A DNA stretch of 46,705 nt from Rhodocyclales bacterium (GTDB lineage: Bacteria > Pseudomonadota > Gammaproteobacteria > Burkholderiales > Rhodocyclaceae), in contig JAPLQX010000036.1 in NCBI GenBank assembly GCA_026399435.1, positions 1 to 46,705 on the forward strand. Reading direction: 5' to 3'. Positions 6,661-13,270 of the stretch are shown in pieces. Positions within the stretch are counted from its first letter, which is position 1, and each line of letters starts with the position of its first letter. The notes under the pieces were generated by a model that did not search any database, was not told the origin of the DNA, and saw only the letters and a list, made by a program, of their open reading frames with translations. Made by a program: the position numbers and the translations under genes.

Positions 6661-6665
6661 CTGGC

Positions 6666-6745
6666 GCCCCGTTCCGGTGCGCCGACGGCCGGCGGCGCGC
6701 TATTGCGGTGCAACAATCGCCGTATCGCCAGCGCCAGCGCGGTGC
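6666..6745. promoter_or_regulatory. three candidate NtrC enhancer sites upstream of nrtA
   Basis: Three near matches to the NtrC core GCAC-N7-GTGC stand in a row: 6666-6680 (GCCC-N7-GTGC), 6697-6711 (GCGC-N7-GTGC) and 6731-6745 (GCGC-N7-GTGC). Each has one mismatch. Their centres are 31 and 34 bases apart, about three helical turns, and end roughly 70 bases before the sigma54 promoter at 6813. High GC makes chance matches possible, so confidence is moderate. Confidence 0.45.
6716..6737 (+). repeat. short dispersed repeat (24-bp family), copy near nasT
   Basis: ATCGCCGTATCGCCAGCGCC, then AG. It matches the short motif found at 30870, 32039, 33191, 34220 and 38918. It lies in the gap between nasT and nrtA, upstream of the sigma54 promoter. 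Confidence 0.55.
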
Positions 6746-6812
6746 GTCCCGGCGGGAACTTTCAACTTGCATCCCCTGCGTGGGAGGGGCTTTCGGGGAA
6801 TCTCCGCGGGGG

Positions 6813-6828
6813 TGGCACAGCGGTTGCT
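6813..6828 (+). promoter_or_regulatory. sigma54 promoter of the nrt operon
   Basis: TGGCACAGCGGTTGCT matches the sigma54 consensus TGGCACR-N4-TTGCW at every fixed position. Transcription would begin near 6839, just ahead of the ANTAR-type leader. Together with the upstream NtrC-like sites this indicates control by nitrogen limitation. Confidence 0.8.
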
Positions 6829-6839
6829 AAGTAAGGCTT

Positions 6840-6937
6840 GAGTGCCGAATCAATGGCGGTTCGGTGCAAATGACAACGGTGTCTGTTGCGTCTCCTGGGA
6901 GTTGTTTCCGGAGATGCGCAACGGGCGCCGTTTTTTT
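6840..6937 (+). promoter_or_regulatory. ANTAR-type leader RNA with intrinsic terminator
   Basis: The leader holds one hairpin at 6866-6889 (outer stem GCAA/TTGC, inner stem GAC/GTC). Its hexaloop AACGGT has A at position 1 and G at position 4, the ANTAR-target signature. A second candidate hairpin at 6916-6928 (GCGC/GCGC) carries loop AACGG. The same AACGG (6920-6924) can instead pair with CCGTT (6928-6932), followed by a run of seven T, which makes an intrinsic terminator. The two folds exclude each other, as expected if NasT binding prevents termination. The second loop is five bases in my fold, so the exact pairing needs modelling. Confidence 0.7.
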
Positions 6938-6983
6938 ATGTCTCCGGCCAAAAGCCGGAGACGGTACCCCCGAAGGGGGCAGC
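6936..6983 (+). repeat. double-hairpin repeat, copy 1
   Basis: It starts TTATGTCTCCGGC. The first hairpin has the perfect 8-bp stem TCTCCGGC/GCCGGAGA with loop CAAAA (6941-6961). The linker CGGTA leads to a second hairpin CCCCC-GAA-GGGGG (6967-6979). The same design is found at 34078-34125. It lies between the leader terminator and the nrtA ribosome site (GGAG at 6992-6995). Confidence 0.6.
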
Positions 6984-7001
6984 ACCAAAACGGAGATCGA
7001 G

Positions 7002-8315
7002 ATGAACCATGAAGACAAGCTTCCAATCGCGGTTGCCACCAGCGTGCCGACTCTTACCGCCGAACTTCCCGCGCCAGCCGGCACAGCGCACACGCGGCGC
7101 GACTTCCTTCAGCTCGCCGGCGGAGCGGCGCTCATGAGCATGGTGCCGCCCGGAGTTCGTTCCGGCGCCTGGGCCGCCGGTTCCGATGCGCCCGAGAAGA
7201 AGGAAGTGCGCATCGGCTTCATCCCGCTGACCGACTGCTCGTCCGTCGTCATGGCGGCGGTGAACAAGTTCGACGAGAAATACGGCATCAAGATCATCCC
7301 GACCAAGGAGGCCTCCTGGGCTTCGGTGCGCGACAAGCTGGTGAATGGCGAGCTTGACGCCGCCCATGTGCTCTACGGCTTGGTGTATGGCGTGCAGCTG
7401 GGCATCGGCGGACCGAAGAAGGACATGTCGGTGCTGATGAGCCTGAACAACAACGGCCAGGCCATCACGCTGTCGAACAAGCTCAAGGATGCCGGCGTCA
7501 CCGATGGCGCGACGCTGGCCAGGAAGGTGCTTTCGAAGGATCGGGAATACACCTTCGCGCAGACCTTCCCCACCGGCACCCACGCCATGTGGCTCTATTA
7601 CTGGCTCGCGGCGCAGGGCATCAATCCGTTCAAGGACGTCAAGAACATCACCGTGCCGCCGCCCCAGATGGTCGCCAACATGCGCGTCGGCAACATGGAC
7701 GGCTTCTGCGTCGGCGAGCCCTGGAACAACCGCGCCATCATGGACAAGATCGGCTTCACCGCGGTGACAACGCAGGACATCTGGGTCGATCATCCGGAGA
7801 AGGTGCTCGGCACCACTACCGAGTGGACGGCCAAGTACCCGAACACGGCCCGCGCGATGACTGCTGCCATTCTCGAGGCCGGCAAATGGATCGACGCCTC
7901 GCTCGCCAATCGCCGCGTGACGGCCGAGACCGTCGCGCAGAAGGCCTACATCAACACCGACATGGACGTCATTCTCGAACGCATGCTCGGCCGCTATTCC
8001 AACGGGCTGGGCAAGAGCTGGGACGACAAGAACCACATGAAGTTCTTCAATGACGGCGCGGTGAATTTCCCCTATCTCAGCGATGGCATGTGGTTCATGA
8101 CCCAGCACAAGCGCTGGGGCCTGATCAAGGAAGACCCCGACTACCTCGCCGTGGCGAAGAAGGTCAATCGCATCGACATCTACAAGCAGGCGGCGACCGC
8201 AGCCGGCGTCGCGCTGCCGAAGAGCGACATGCGCGCGCACAAGCTGATCGACGGCGTGGTGTGGGACGGCAAGGACCCGAAGAAATACGCGGCGTCTTTC
8301 AAGATACATGCCTGA
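7002..8315 (+). CDS. nrtA: nitrate ABC transporter substrate-binding protein
   Basis: A 437-residue NrtA/CmpA-type periplasmic protein. It has a twin-arginine signal after a long n-region (TRRDFLQLAGGAALM near residue 35). The binding domain begins EVRIGFIPLTDCSSVVMA and contains typical blocks such as KEASWASVRDKLVNGELDAAHVL, FPTGTHAMWLYYWLA and DGFCVGEPWNNRAI. It captures nitrate (or nitrite) for the NrtBC importer. The start at 7002 is set by CGGAG six bases ahead; the frame is open further upstream only through the leader. First gene of nrtABC, 25 bases before nrtB. Confidence 0.92.
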   Translation: MNHEDKLPIAVATSVPTLTAELPAPAGTAHTRRDFLQLAGGAALMSMVPPGVRSGAWAAGSDAPEKKEVRIGFIPLTDCSSVVMAAVNKFDEKYGIKIIPTKEASWASVRDKLVNGELDAAHVLYGLVYGVQLGIGGPKKDMSVLMSLNNNGQAITLSNKLKDAGVTDGATLARKVLSKDREYTFAQTFPTGTHAMWLYYWLAAQGINPFKDVKNITVPPPQMVANMRVGNMDGFCVGEPWNNRAIMDKIGFTAVTTQDIWVDHPEKVLGTTTEWTAKYPNTARAMTAAILEAGKWIDASLANRRVTAETVAQKAYINTDMDVILERMLGRYSNGLGKSWDDKNHMKFFNDGAVNFPYLSDGMWFMTQHKRWGLIKEDPDYLAVAKKVNRIDIYKQAATAAGVALPKSDMRAHKLIDGVVWDGKDPKKYAASFKIHA

Positions 8316-8340
8316 AGCAATGTCCGACAAGGAGAAGATC

Positions 8341-9246
8341 ATGGGTGCAGTTGCAGTCCTGAAACTGGCCGAGCCGCCCGCCCGGGCGGAAGCCGCAGCG
8401 ACCACGGTCGCCGTCTTGCCGGCGCCGACTCCTGAGGCCGCCACGGTCGAAGCTTCGGCCCGGCCTGGCGAAAAGCTGCGCGATGTCCTGCGCGTGGTGA
8501 TACCTCCGTTGTTCGGCGTCGCGCTGATGATCGGCATCTGGGCGCTGGTGGCGATCAAGTCGGGCAACATCCCGGGGCCGGACAAGACCTGGGCCGCGGC
8601 GCGCGTGCTGTTCGCCGACCCCTTCTACCGCAACGGGCCGAACGACCAGGGCATCGGCTGGAATGTGCTTTCGTCGCTGCAGCGAGTCGGCATCGGCTTC
8701 GGCTTCGCGGCGCTGGTCGGCATTCCGATGGGCTTCCTGCTCGGCCGCTTCACTTTCATGAACCGCATGTTCGAGCCGATCATCAGCCTGCTGCGTCCGG
8801 TCTCGCCGCTGGCCTGGCTGCCGATCGGCCTGCTGGTGTTCCAGAAGGCCGACCCGGCGGCGACCTGGACCATTTTCATCTGCTCGATCTGGCCCATGAT
8901 CCTCAACACCGCGCAGGGCGTGCAGCGTGTGCCGCAGGACTACCTCAACGTCGCCCGCGTGCTCGGCCTGCCGGAAACCAAGGTGATCACCAGGATCCTG
9001 TTCCCCGCCGTGCTGCCCTACATGCTGACCGGCATCCGTCTGTCGATCGGCACCGCGTGGCTGGTGATCGTCGCCGCGGAAATGCTCACCGGCGGCGTCG
9101 GCATCGGCTTCTGGGTCTGGGACGAGTGGAACAACCTCAAGGTCGAGCACATCGTCATCGCCATCTTCGTCATCGGCATCGTCGGCCTGATGCTGGAAAC
9201 CATGTTGCTGATGCTGGCCAAACGTTTCAGCTACGAATCACGTTAA
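8341..9246 (+). CDS. nrtB: nitrate ABC transporter permease
   Basis: A 301-residue inner-membrane permease. About 45 Ala/Pro-rich cytoplasmic residues come first, then about six helices. The binding-protein-dependent transport motif (EAA loop) is read in LPETKVITRILFPAVLPYMLTGIRL. It forms the channel of the NrtABC importer. The start at 8341 is preceded by AAGGAG; an ATG at 8308 is in frame but lacks a site. It lies 12 bases before nrtC. Confidence 0.92.
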   Translation: MGAVAVLKLAEPPARAEAAATTVAVLPAPTPEAATVEASARPGEKLRDVLRVVIPPLFGVALMIGIWALVAIKSGNIPGPDKTWAAARVLFADPFYRNGPNDQGIGWNVLSSLQRVGIGFGFAALVGIPMGFLLGRFTFMNRMFEPIISLLRPVSPLAWLPIGLLVFQKADPAATWTIFICSIWPMILNTAQGVQRVPQDYLNVARVLGLPETKVITRILFPAVLPYMLTGIRLSIGTAWLVIVAAEMLTGGVGIGFWVWDEWNNLKVEHIVIAIFVIGIVGLMLETMLLMLAKRFSYESR

Positions 9247-9258
9247 GGAGCCGACACC

Positions 9259-10053
9259 ATGAACAAGCCCATCGTCAAGATCGAGAACGTCGGACAGACC
9301 TTCAACACCCGCAGCGGAAAATTCACCGCGCTGCGCGACATCAATCTCGACATCCGGCCGCGCGAGGTGGTCTCGCTGATCGGCCATTCCGGTTGCGGCA
9401 AGAGCACGCTGCTCAACCTGATCGCGGGCCTCACGCTGCCCAGCAGCGGCCTGCTGCTCTGCGACAACCGCGAGATCGCGGGTCCCGCGCCGGAGCGCGC
9501 CGTGGTGTTCCAGAACCACAGCCTGCTGCCCTGGATGACCTGCTTCGAAAACGTCATGCTCGGCGTCGAGCAGGTGTTCGGCCGCAAGGAGGGCAGGCCG
9601 AAGCTGAAGGCCCGCGTCGAGGCGGCGCTGGCGATGGTGCACATGGAACATGCCTTGCACAAGTTCCCGCACGAGATCTCGGGCGGCATGAAACAGCGCG
9701 TCGGCATCGCGCGCGCCTTCGCCATGGAGCCGAAGATCCTGCTGATGGACGAGCCCTTCGGCGCCCTCGACGCGCTGACCCGCGCCGCGCTGCAGGACGA
9801 GCTCAACGGCGTGATGGCCAAGACCGGCGCCACGGTGGTGATGGTGACTCACGACGTGGACGAAGCCGTGCTGCTGTCGGACCGCATCGTCATGATGACC
9901 AACGGCCCGGCGGCGACCATCGGCGAGATCGTCGAAGTCAAACTCGAGCGCCCGCGCGACCGCCTGGCGCTGGCGCACGACAGCCGCTTCGCCGACTACC
10001 GCGCCGCGGTGTTCGAGTTCCTCTATCGCAAGCAGCTGAAGAAGGCCGCCTAG
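9259..10053 (+). CDS. nrtC: nitrate ABC transporter ATP-binding protein
   Basis: A 264-residue ABC ATPase of the nitrate/sulfonate/taurine class. The Walker A motif is GHSGCGKST (about residue 45), the Q-loop VVFQNHSLLPW, the signature ISGGMKQR, Walker B ILLMDEPFGALD and the switch THDVDEA. It powers nitrate import through NrtB. It has only the ATPase domain and lacks the extra NrtA-like regulatory domain of cyanobacterial NrtC, so NrtD-like is an equally valid name. AAGGAG precedes the ATG. The operon ends here, 67 bases from the convergent phosphatase-kinase gene. Confidence 0.92.
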   Translation: MNKPIVKIENVGQTFNTRSGKFTALRDINLDIRPREVVSLIGHSGCGKSTLLNLIAGLTLPSSGLLLCDNREIAGPAPERAVVFQNHSLLPWMTCFENVMLGVEQVFGRKEGRPKLKARVEAALAMVHMEHALHKFPHEISGGMKQRVGIARAFAMEPKILLMDEPFGALDALTRAALQDELNGVMAKTGATVVMVTHDVDEAVLLSDRIVMMTNGPAATIGEIVEVKLERPRDRLALAHDSRFADYRAAVFEFLYRKQLKKAA

Positions 10054-10120
10054 CGGAGGACCGGCAGGAAGCCAAGCAGCATGGAGTCGCCCCCGGCGCT
10101 GCCGCTTCAGCTCGTCCTGG

Positions 10121-11857
10121 CTACCGCACCATGGGGTGCGTGCTCAACAGCAGCATCAACAGGATGGCGAGGACCAACGACAGGCTCTTCCAGAACATCA
10201 GCGGATTGCGCTCCATGAGTGGTGGGCGCTTCGTTGTCTGGTATGCCCTGTTCGGATGGCGCAGGTCGTAGATGAATTCCGAGAGTTCCTCGTAGCGCTT
10301 TTCGGGATTGAGGTGGGCGGCCCTTTTGAGCGCTCCGTCGACCCAGACCGGAATTTCGCGCCCGCCAGAGAGGGCCGATGCGTACTTCAGCTTGTTCTGT
10401 TCGGCGCGGGTGCGACACTTGGCGACCTCGACGCCGTAGGGAAATCGTCCGGTCAGCATCTGATACGTAATCACCCCCAGCGAGAAAATGTCGGAGCGCG
10501 TTGAGCCGTCTTCCCAAAGGAAATACTCCGGAGCTGCGTATTGCAGCGTGCCGGCCATGCTGTTCCGCTCGTTCAGGGTCGCCACTTCCACGACGCCGGC
10601 GACGCTCGTCGAGCCAAAATCGATGAGCTTCAACGTGCCCGTTCGGTCAATCATGATGTTTTCCGGGCGCAGGTCCTGATGCAGCATTTCAAGGCGGTGA
10701 AACGCCTGCAAGCCCTTGGCGATCTGGTCGACGATGCCGCGCACGGTTTCCAGATCCGGGGCAGGGTTGTCGATCATCCACTGCGCCAGTGTCTGCCCCT
10801 CGATGAATTCGGTGACCACGTAGAGATAGTTGCGTTTGCGGGTCTGCGGCCACGCCTTCAACACATGGACGCTGTCGATGCGCCTGGCGATCCACTCTTC
10901 CATCAGGAAGCTTTCGAGGTAAGCCGGGTCGCCGCCCAGGTCGATCGAGGGAATCTTGATGATGACCCTGGTGCCGGTTTCACCATCCTCTGCCAGATAG
11001 ATGTGACTGCGGCTGCTGCCATGCACTTCGCGAATGATCGTGTAGCCGTCAAACTTCGTTCGCGGCTCCAGCAGCGGCGGCAGCGGCAGTTCCGACAACT
11101 GCTGATGTATCTCGCCGATTCCCTGCGCGGGCAGCGCATCGACCCGGACCAGTTGAACCGTCAGGTTGTCGGGGCTGCCTTGCCGGAAGGCTTCGTCGAC
11201 GATGGCCCTGGCCGCGGTATCCAGATCGTCGCCGTGATGACGGATCGTGCCGAGGATGAAGGAGGTTTCGACGTGTTCATACACCCCGTCCGTGGCGAGC
11301 AGAAAAATGTCGCCTTTCTCGATCGGCTGGGTCCGGTAATCGATGTCGAGCTGCGAATTGAAGCCCAGGGCGCGACTCAGGTAGCTTTTGTCCTGCGAGA
11401 CGTAGACCCGGTGGTCATTGGTCAATTGTTCGAGGCTGTTGTCGCGCAGCAGGTAGACCCTGCCGTCGCCGACATGGAAGATATGGGCCGTCGTCGATTT
11501 GATGACCAGTGCGCTCAGGGTGCACACGTAGCCGCGGTCCTTGTCGTAGCGTCCCTGGCCTTGCTGCGTCTGCGAGTACAGCCACGAGTTGGTTGCGCTC
11601 AGTACGCGCAGCGCCGAGGTCTTGACCGACCAGGCTTCGGACGTGCAGTAGTAGTCCTCAAGAAATCCGGCGACAGCGGACTCGCTCGCGACGTGGCTGA
11701 CATCGCTGCTGCTGATCCCGTCGGCCAGTGCGACAGCGACGCCTTTGGCGCTCAGTTGCGGCTCTTTGGGCAGGCTGACGCCGTGGAAATCCTGATTGGT
11801 TTCCTTGCGCCCCTTGTCGGAATGTTGCCCTATGGATAGTTTGAGTTCGGTGGACAT
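10121..11857 (-). CDS. membrane-anchored PP2C phosphatase-Ser/Thr kinase fusion
   Basis: A 578-residue protein in three parts. Residues ~1-240 are a PP2C phosphatase with metal-ligand motifs NQD near 21, ADG near 45, ATDGVYEH and SPDNLTV. Residues ~270-525 are a Hanks-type kinase with the ATP-binding lysine in RVIIKIPS, catalytic HQDLRPEN near 392, DFG in LIDFGST and APE in AAPEYF. A single C-terminal helix (about 553-575) anchors it, with both enzymes in the cytoplasm. The catalytic loop has HQD in place of the usual HRD. It lies between nrtC and the nitrite channel gene. Similar fusions occur in other proteobacterial nitrate assimilation clusters, but its substrate is unknown to me. Confidence 0.9.
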   Translation of the reverse strand: MSTELKLSIGQHSDKGRKETNQDFHGVSLPKEPQLSAKGVAVALADGISSSDVSHVASESAVAGFLEDYYCTSEAWSVKTSALRVLSATNSWLYSQTQQGQGRYDKDRGYVCTLSALVIKSTTAHIFHVGDGRVYLLRDNSLEQLTNDHRVYVSQDKSYLSRALGFNSQLDIDYRTQPIEKGDIFLLATDGVYEHVETSFILGTIRHHGDDLDTAARAIVDEAFRQGSPDNLTVQLVRVDALPAQGIGEIHQQLSELPLPPLLEPRTKFDGYTIIREVHGSSRSHIYLAEDGETGTRVIIKIPSIDLGGDPAYLESFLMEEWIARRIDSVHVLKAWPQTRKRNYLYVVTEFIEGQTLAQWMIDNPAPDLETVRGIVDQIAKGLQAFHRLEMLHQDLRPENIMIDRTGTLKLIDFGSTSVAGVVEVATLNERNSMAGTLQYAAPEYFLWEDGSTRSDIFSLGVITYQMLTGRFPYGVEVAKCRTRAEQNKLKYASALSGGREIPVWVDGALKRAAHLNPEKRYEELSEFIYDLRHPNRAYQTTKRPPLMERNPLMFWKSLSLVLAILLMLLLSTHPMVR

Positions 11858-11860
11858 TAA

Positions 11861-11977
11861 CGTGAAATAACTCGTTCGGAGCGACTGGTGATAGCCGAGC
11901 GAAGCGAGCCGAGCAGTAGCCCCCCGTGAGGGGGGATGGGGAGGCGGGCCTTCAATTCGCCTTTTGCGTGTTTCATC
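11861..11977. repeat. ~118-bp intergenic repeat, copy 2
   Basis: Second copy of the element at 3011-3130, with the same block order: GTGAAAT, CTCGTTCGGAGCG, TGATAGCCGAGCGAAGCGAG, a GC-rich hairpin (CCCCCC/GGGGGG here), CGGGCC.TCAATTCGCC and GCGTGTTTCATC. It begins four bases upstream of the phosphatase-kinase start codon and fills much of the gap to the FNT gene, so it would be within or close to the mRNA leader. Confidence 0.75.
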
Positions 11978-12069
11978 ATCAGGGGTGCTTCGCTACTGCC
12001 GCATGAAATTGTTCTCGTCGAAAAGCCCCACCCCAGCGAAGGGGCGAGGCTGTTCAAAGCTGCCTGCGA

Positions 12070-12882
12070 TCAGCCGAGGACGCGCTTGGGTGCGGTTTTG
12101 ATATGCGTAGAGTAGAGCGTCAGACCGGTAAAGGCCAGTCCCCCGACCAGATTGCCCAACACGGTCGGGATTTCGTTCCAGATGAAGTAGTCGAGGATCG
12201 AGAAGTGGCCGCCCAGCATCAGCCCGGACGGGAAGAGGAACATGTTGACCACGGAGTGCTCGAAGGTCATGGCGAAGAACAGCATGATCGGCATCCACAT
12301 GGCGATCACCTTGCCACTCACCGTGGTCGAGATCATCGCGCCGACCACGCCGGTGGACACCATCCAGTTGCACAGCATGCCGCGCATGAAAATCGTCAGC
12401 CAGCCCATCAGCCCATACTTGGCGTAACCGAGCGTGCGCGATTCGCCGATAAGCCCGATCTTGGTGCCGACGTCGTTGGGGGCGGTCGAGAAGCCGTAGG
12501 TGAAGACGAAGGCCATCATGAAGGCCACGGTCAGCGCGCCGAGGAAGTTGCCGGTGAACACCAGGCCCCAGTTCTTCAGAATGGCGGGGATGGTGACGCC
12601 GGGGCGCTTGTCGAGCCAGGCCAGCGGAGTCAGCACGAAGACGCCGGTGAGCAGGTCGAAGCCCAGCAGATAGAGCATGCAGAAGCCGACGGGGAAGAGG
12701 ATCGCGCCGACCAGCGGCGAGCCTGTCTGCACCGATGCCGATACCGCGAACACCGCCGCCAGCGCGAGTATCGCGCCCGCCATGTAGGAGCGGATCAGCA
12801 CGTCGCGCGTCGCCATGTAGATCTTGGATTCGCCGGCATCCACCATTTTGTTGACGAACTCTGAAGGCGCGAGATAAGCCAT
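12070..12882 (-). CDS. formate/nitrite transporter family channel
   Basis: A 270-residue FNT-family membrane channel with six helices. Recognisable blocks are PSEFVNKMVDAGESK at the N-terminus, LYLLGFDLLTGVF, NWGLVFTGNFLGAL, CNWMVSTGVV and FEHSVVNMFLFPSGLMLGG. FNT proteins pass nitrite or formate. Divergence from nirBD and the nrt neighbourhood point to nitrite (NirC-like). Such a channel could export excess nitrite or take it up for NirBD. A candidate sigma54 promoter lies upstream at 13008-13023. The phosphatase-kinase gene follows in the same direction beyond the repeat. Confidence 0.88.
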   Translation of the reverse strand: MAYLAPSEFVNKMVDAGESKIYMATRDVLIRSYMAGAILALAAVFAVSASVQTGSPLVGAILFPVGFCMLYLLGFDLLTGVFVLTPLAWLDKRPGVTIPAILKNWGLVFTGNFLGALTVAFMMAFVFTYGFSTAPNDVGTKIGLIGESRTLGYAKYGLMGWLTIFMRGMLCNWMVSTGVVGAMISTTVSGKVIAMWMPIMLFFAMTFEHSVVNMFLFPSGLMLGGHFSILDYFIWNEIPTVLGNLVGGLAFTGLTLYSTHIKTAPKRVLG

Positions 12883-13007
12883 GCTGTTTTCCTTTTTTGC
12901 GATCGATAAAATTCGGCAGAGACGTTTGTCGCCCGCATCGCCTGATCCATTTGAATCGACGGGACTGAGTTCCTTTGCCGCTCATCTGCCGGGGGCGAGC
13001 ATTACTT

Positions 13008-13023
13008 AGCACTGACCGTGCCA
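13008..13023 (-). promoter_or_regulatory. candidate sigma54 promoter for the FNT channel gene
   Basis: On the minus strand TGGCACGGTCAGTGCT matches TGGCACR-N4-TTGCW except for one base (G for the first T of the -12 element). The essential GG and GC are kept. The predicted start is about 113 bases before the ATG at 12882. Confidence 0.5.
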
Positions 13024-13112
13024 CGCGGTGGAAAACCCGCGTAAACCAAGGCCGGGGAGACATCGACAACCGATTTGCGCGCCGCTCGGCAACAAGTACA
13101 CGGACGCCGCAT

Positions 13113-13177
13113 GCACGCTCATGGTGCGCTGCAATAGGTGTATGAGTCGATCTGGTGCGTGCGCACCGCCGCGATGC
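13113..13177. promoter_or_regulatory. NtrC enhancer site(s) between FNT gene and nirB
   Basis: 13113-13127 is an exact GCAC-N7-GTGC with CATG just before the right arm, much like known NtrC boxes. A weaker site, GCAC-N7-ATGC, lies at 13163-13177. The strong site is about 90-100 bases from both the leftward (13008-13023) and rightward (13211-13226) sigma54 promoters, so one enhancer could serve both. Confidence 0.6.
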
Positions 13178-13210
13178 ACGGCGCGGGACCGGTTTGCCCG
13201 ATTTTGGTGG

Positions 13211-13226
13211 TGGCACAGGCCTTGCT
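13211..13226 (+). promoter_or_regulatory. sigma54 promoter of nirBD
   Basis: TGGCACAGGCCTTGCT is a full match to TGGCACR-N4-TTGCW. The start would fall near 13237, giving a leader of only about 30 bases before nirB. There is therefore no room for an ANTAR leader here, unlike the nrt operon. Confidence 0.8.
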
Positions 13227-13270
13227 GATAGAGAAGCGAAGCCCATTGATCTTCGCAAAGGATGTCAGAA

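Noticed and set aside
6936..8585. 549-codon minus-strand open frame opposite nrtA/nrtB
   Set aside because: It spans two well-recognised plus-strand genes, has no family motif and is a typical antisense shadow in GC-rich DNA.
12999..13260. Possible small gene in the gap between the FNT gene and nirB
   Set aside because: Short frames exist on both strands, but the region is filled by sigma54 and NtrC signals and none of the frames has a ribosome site or protein-like composition.
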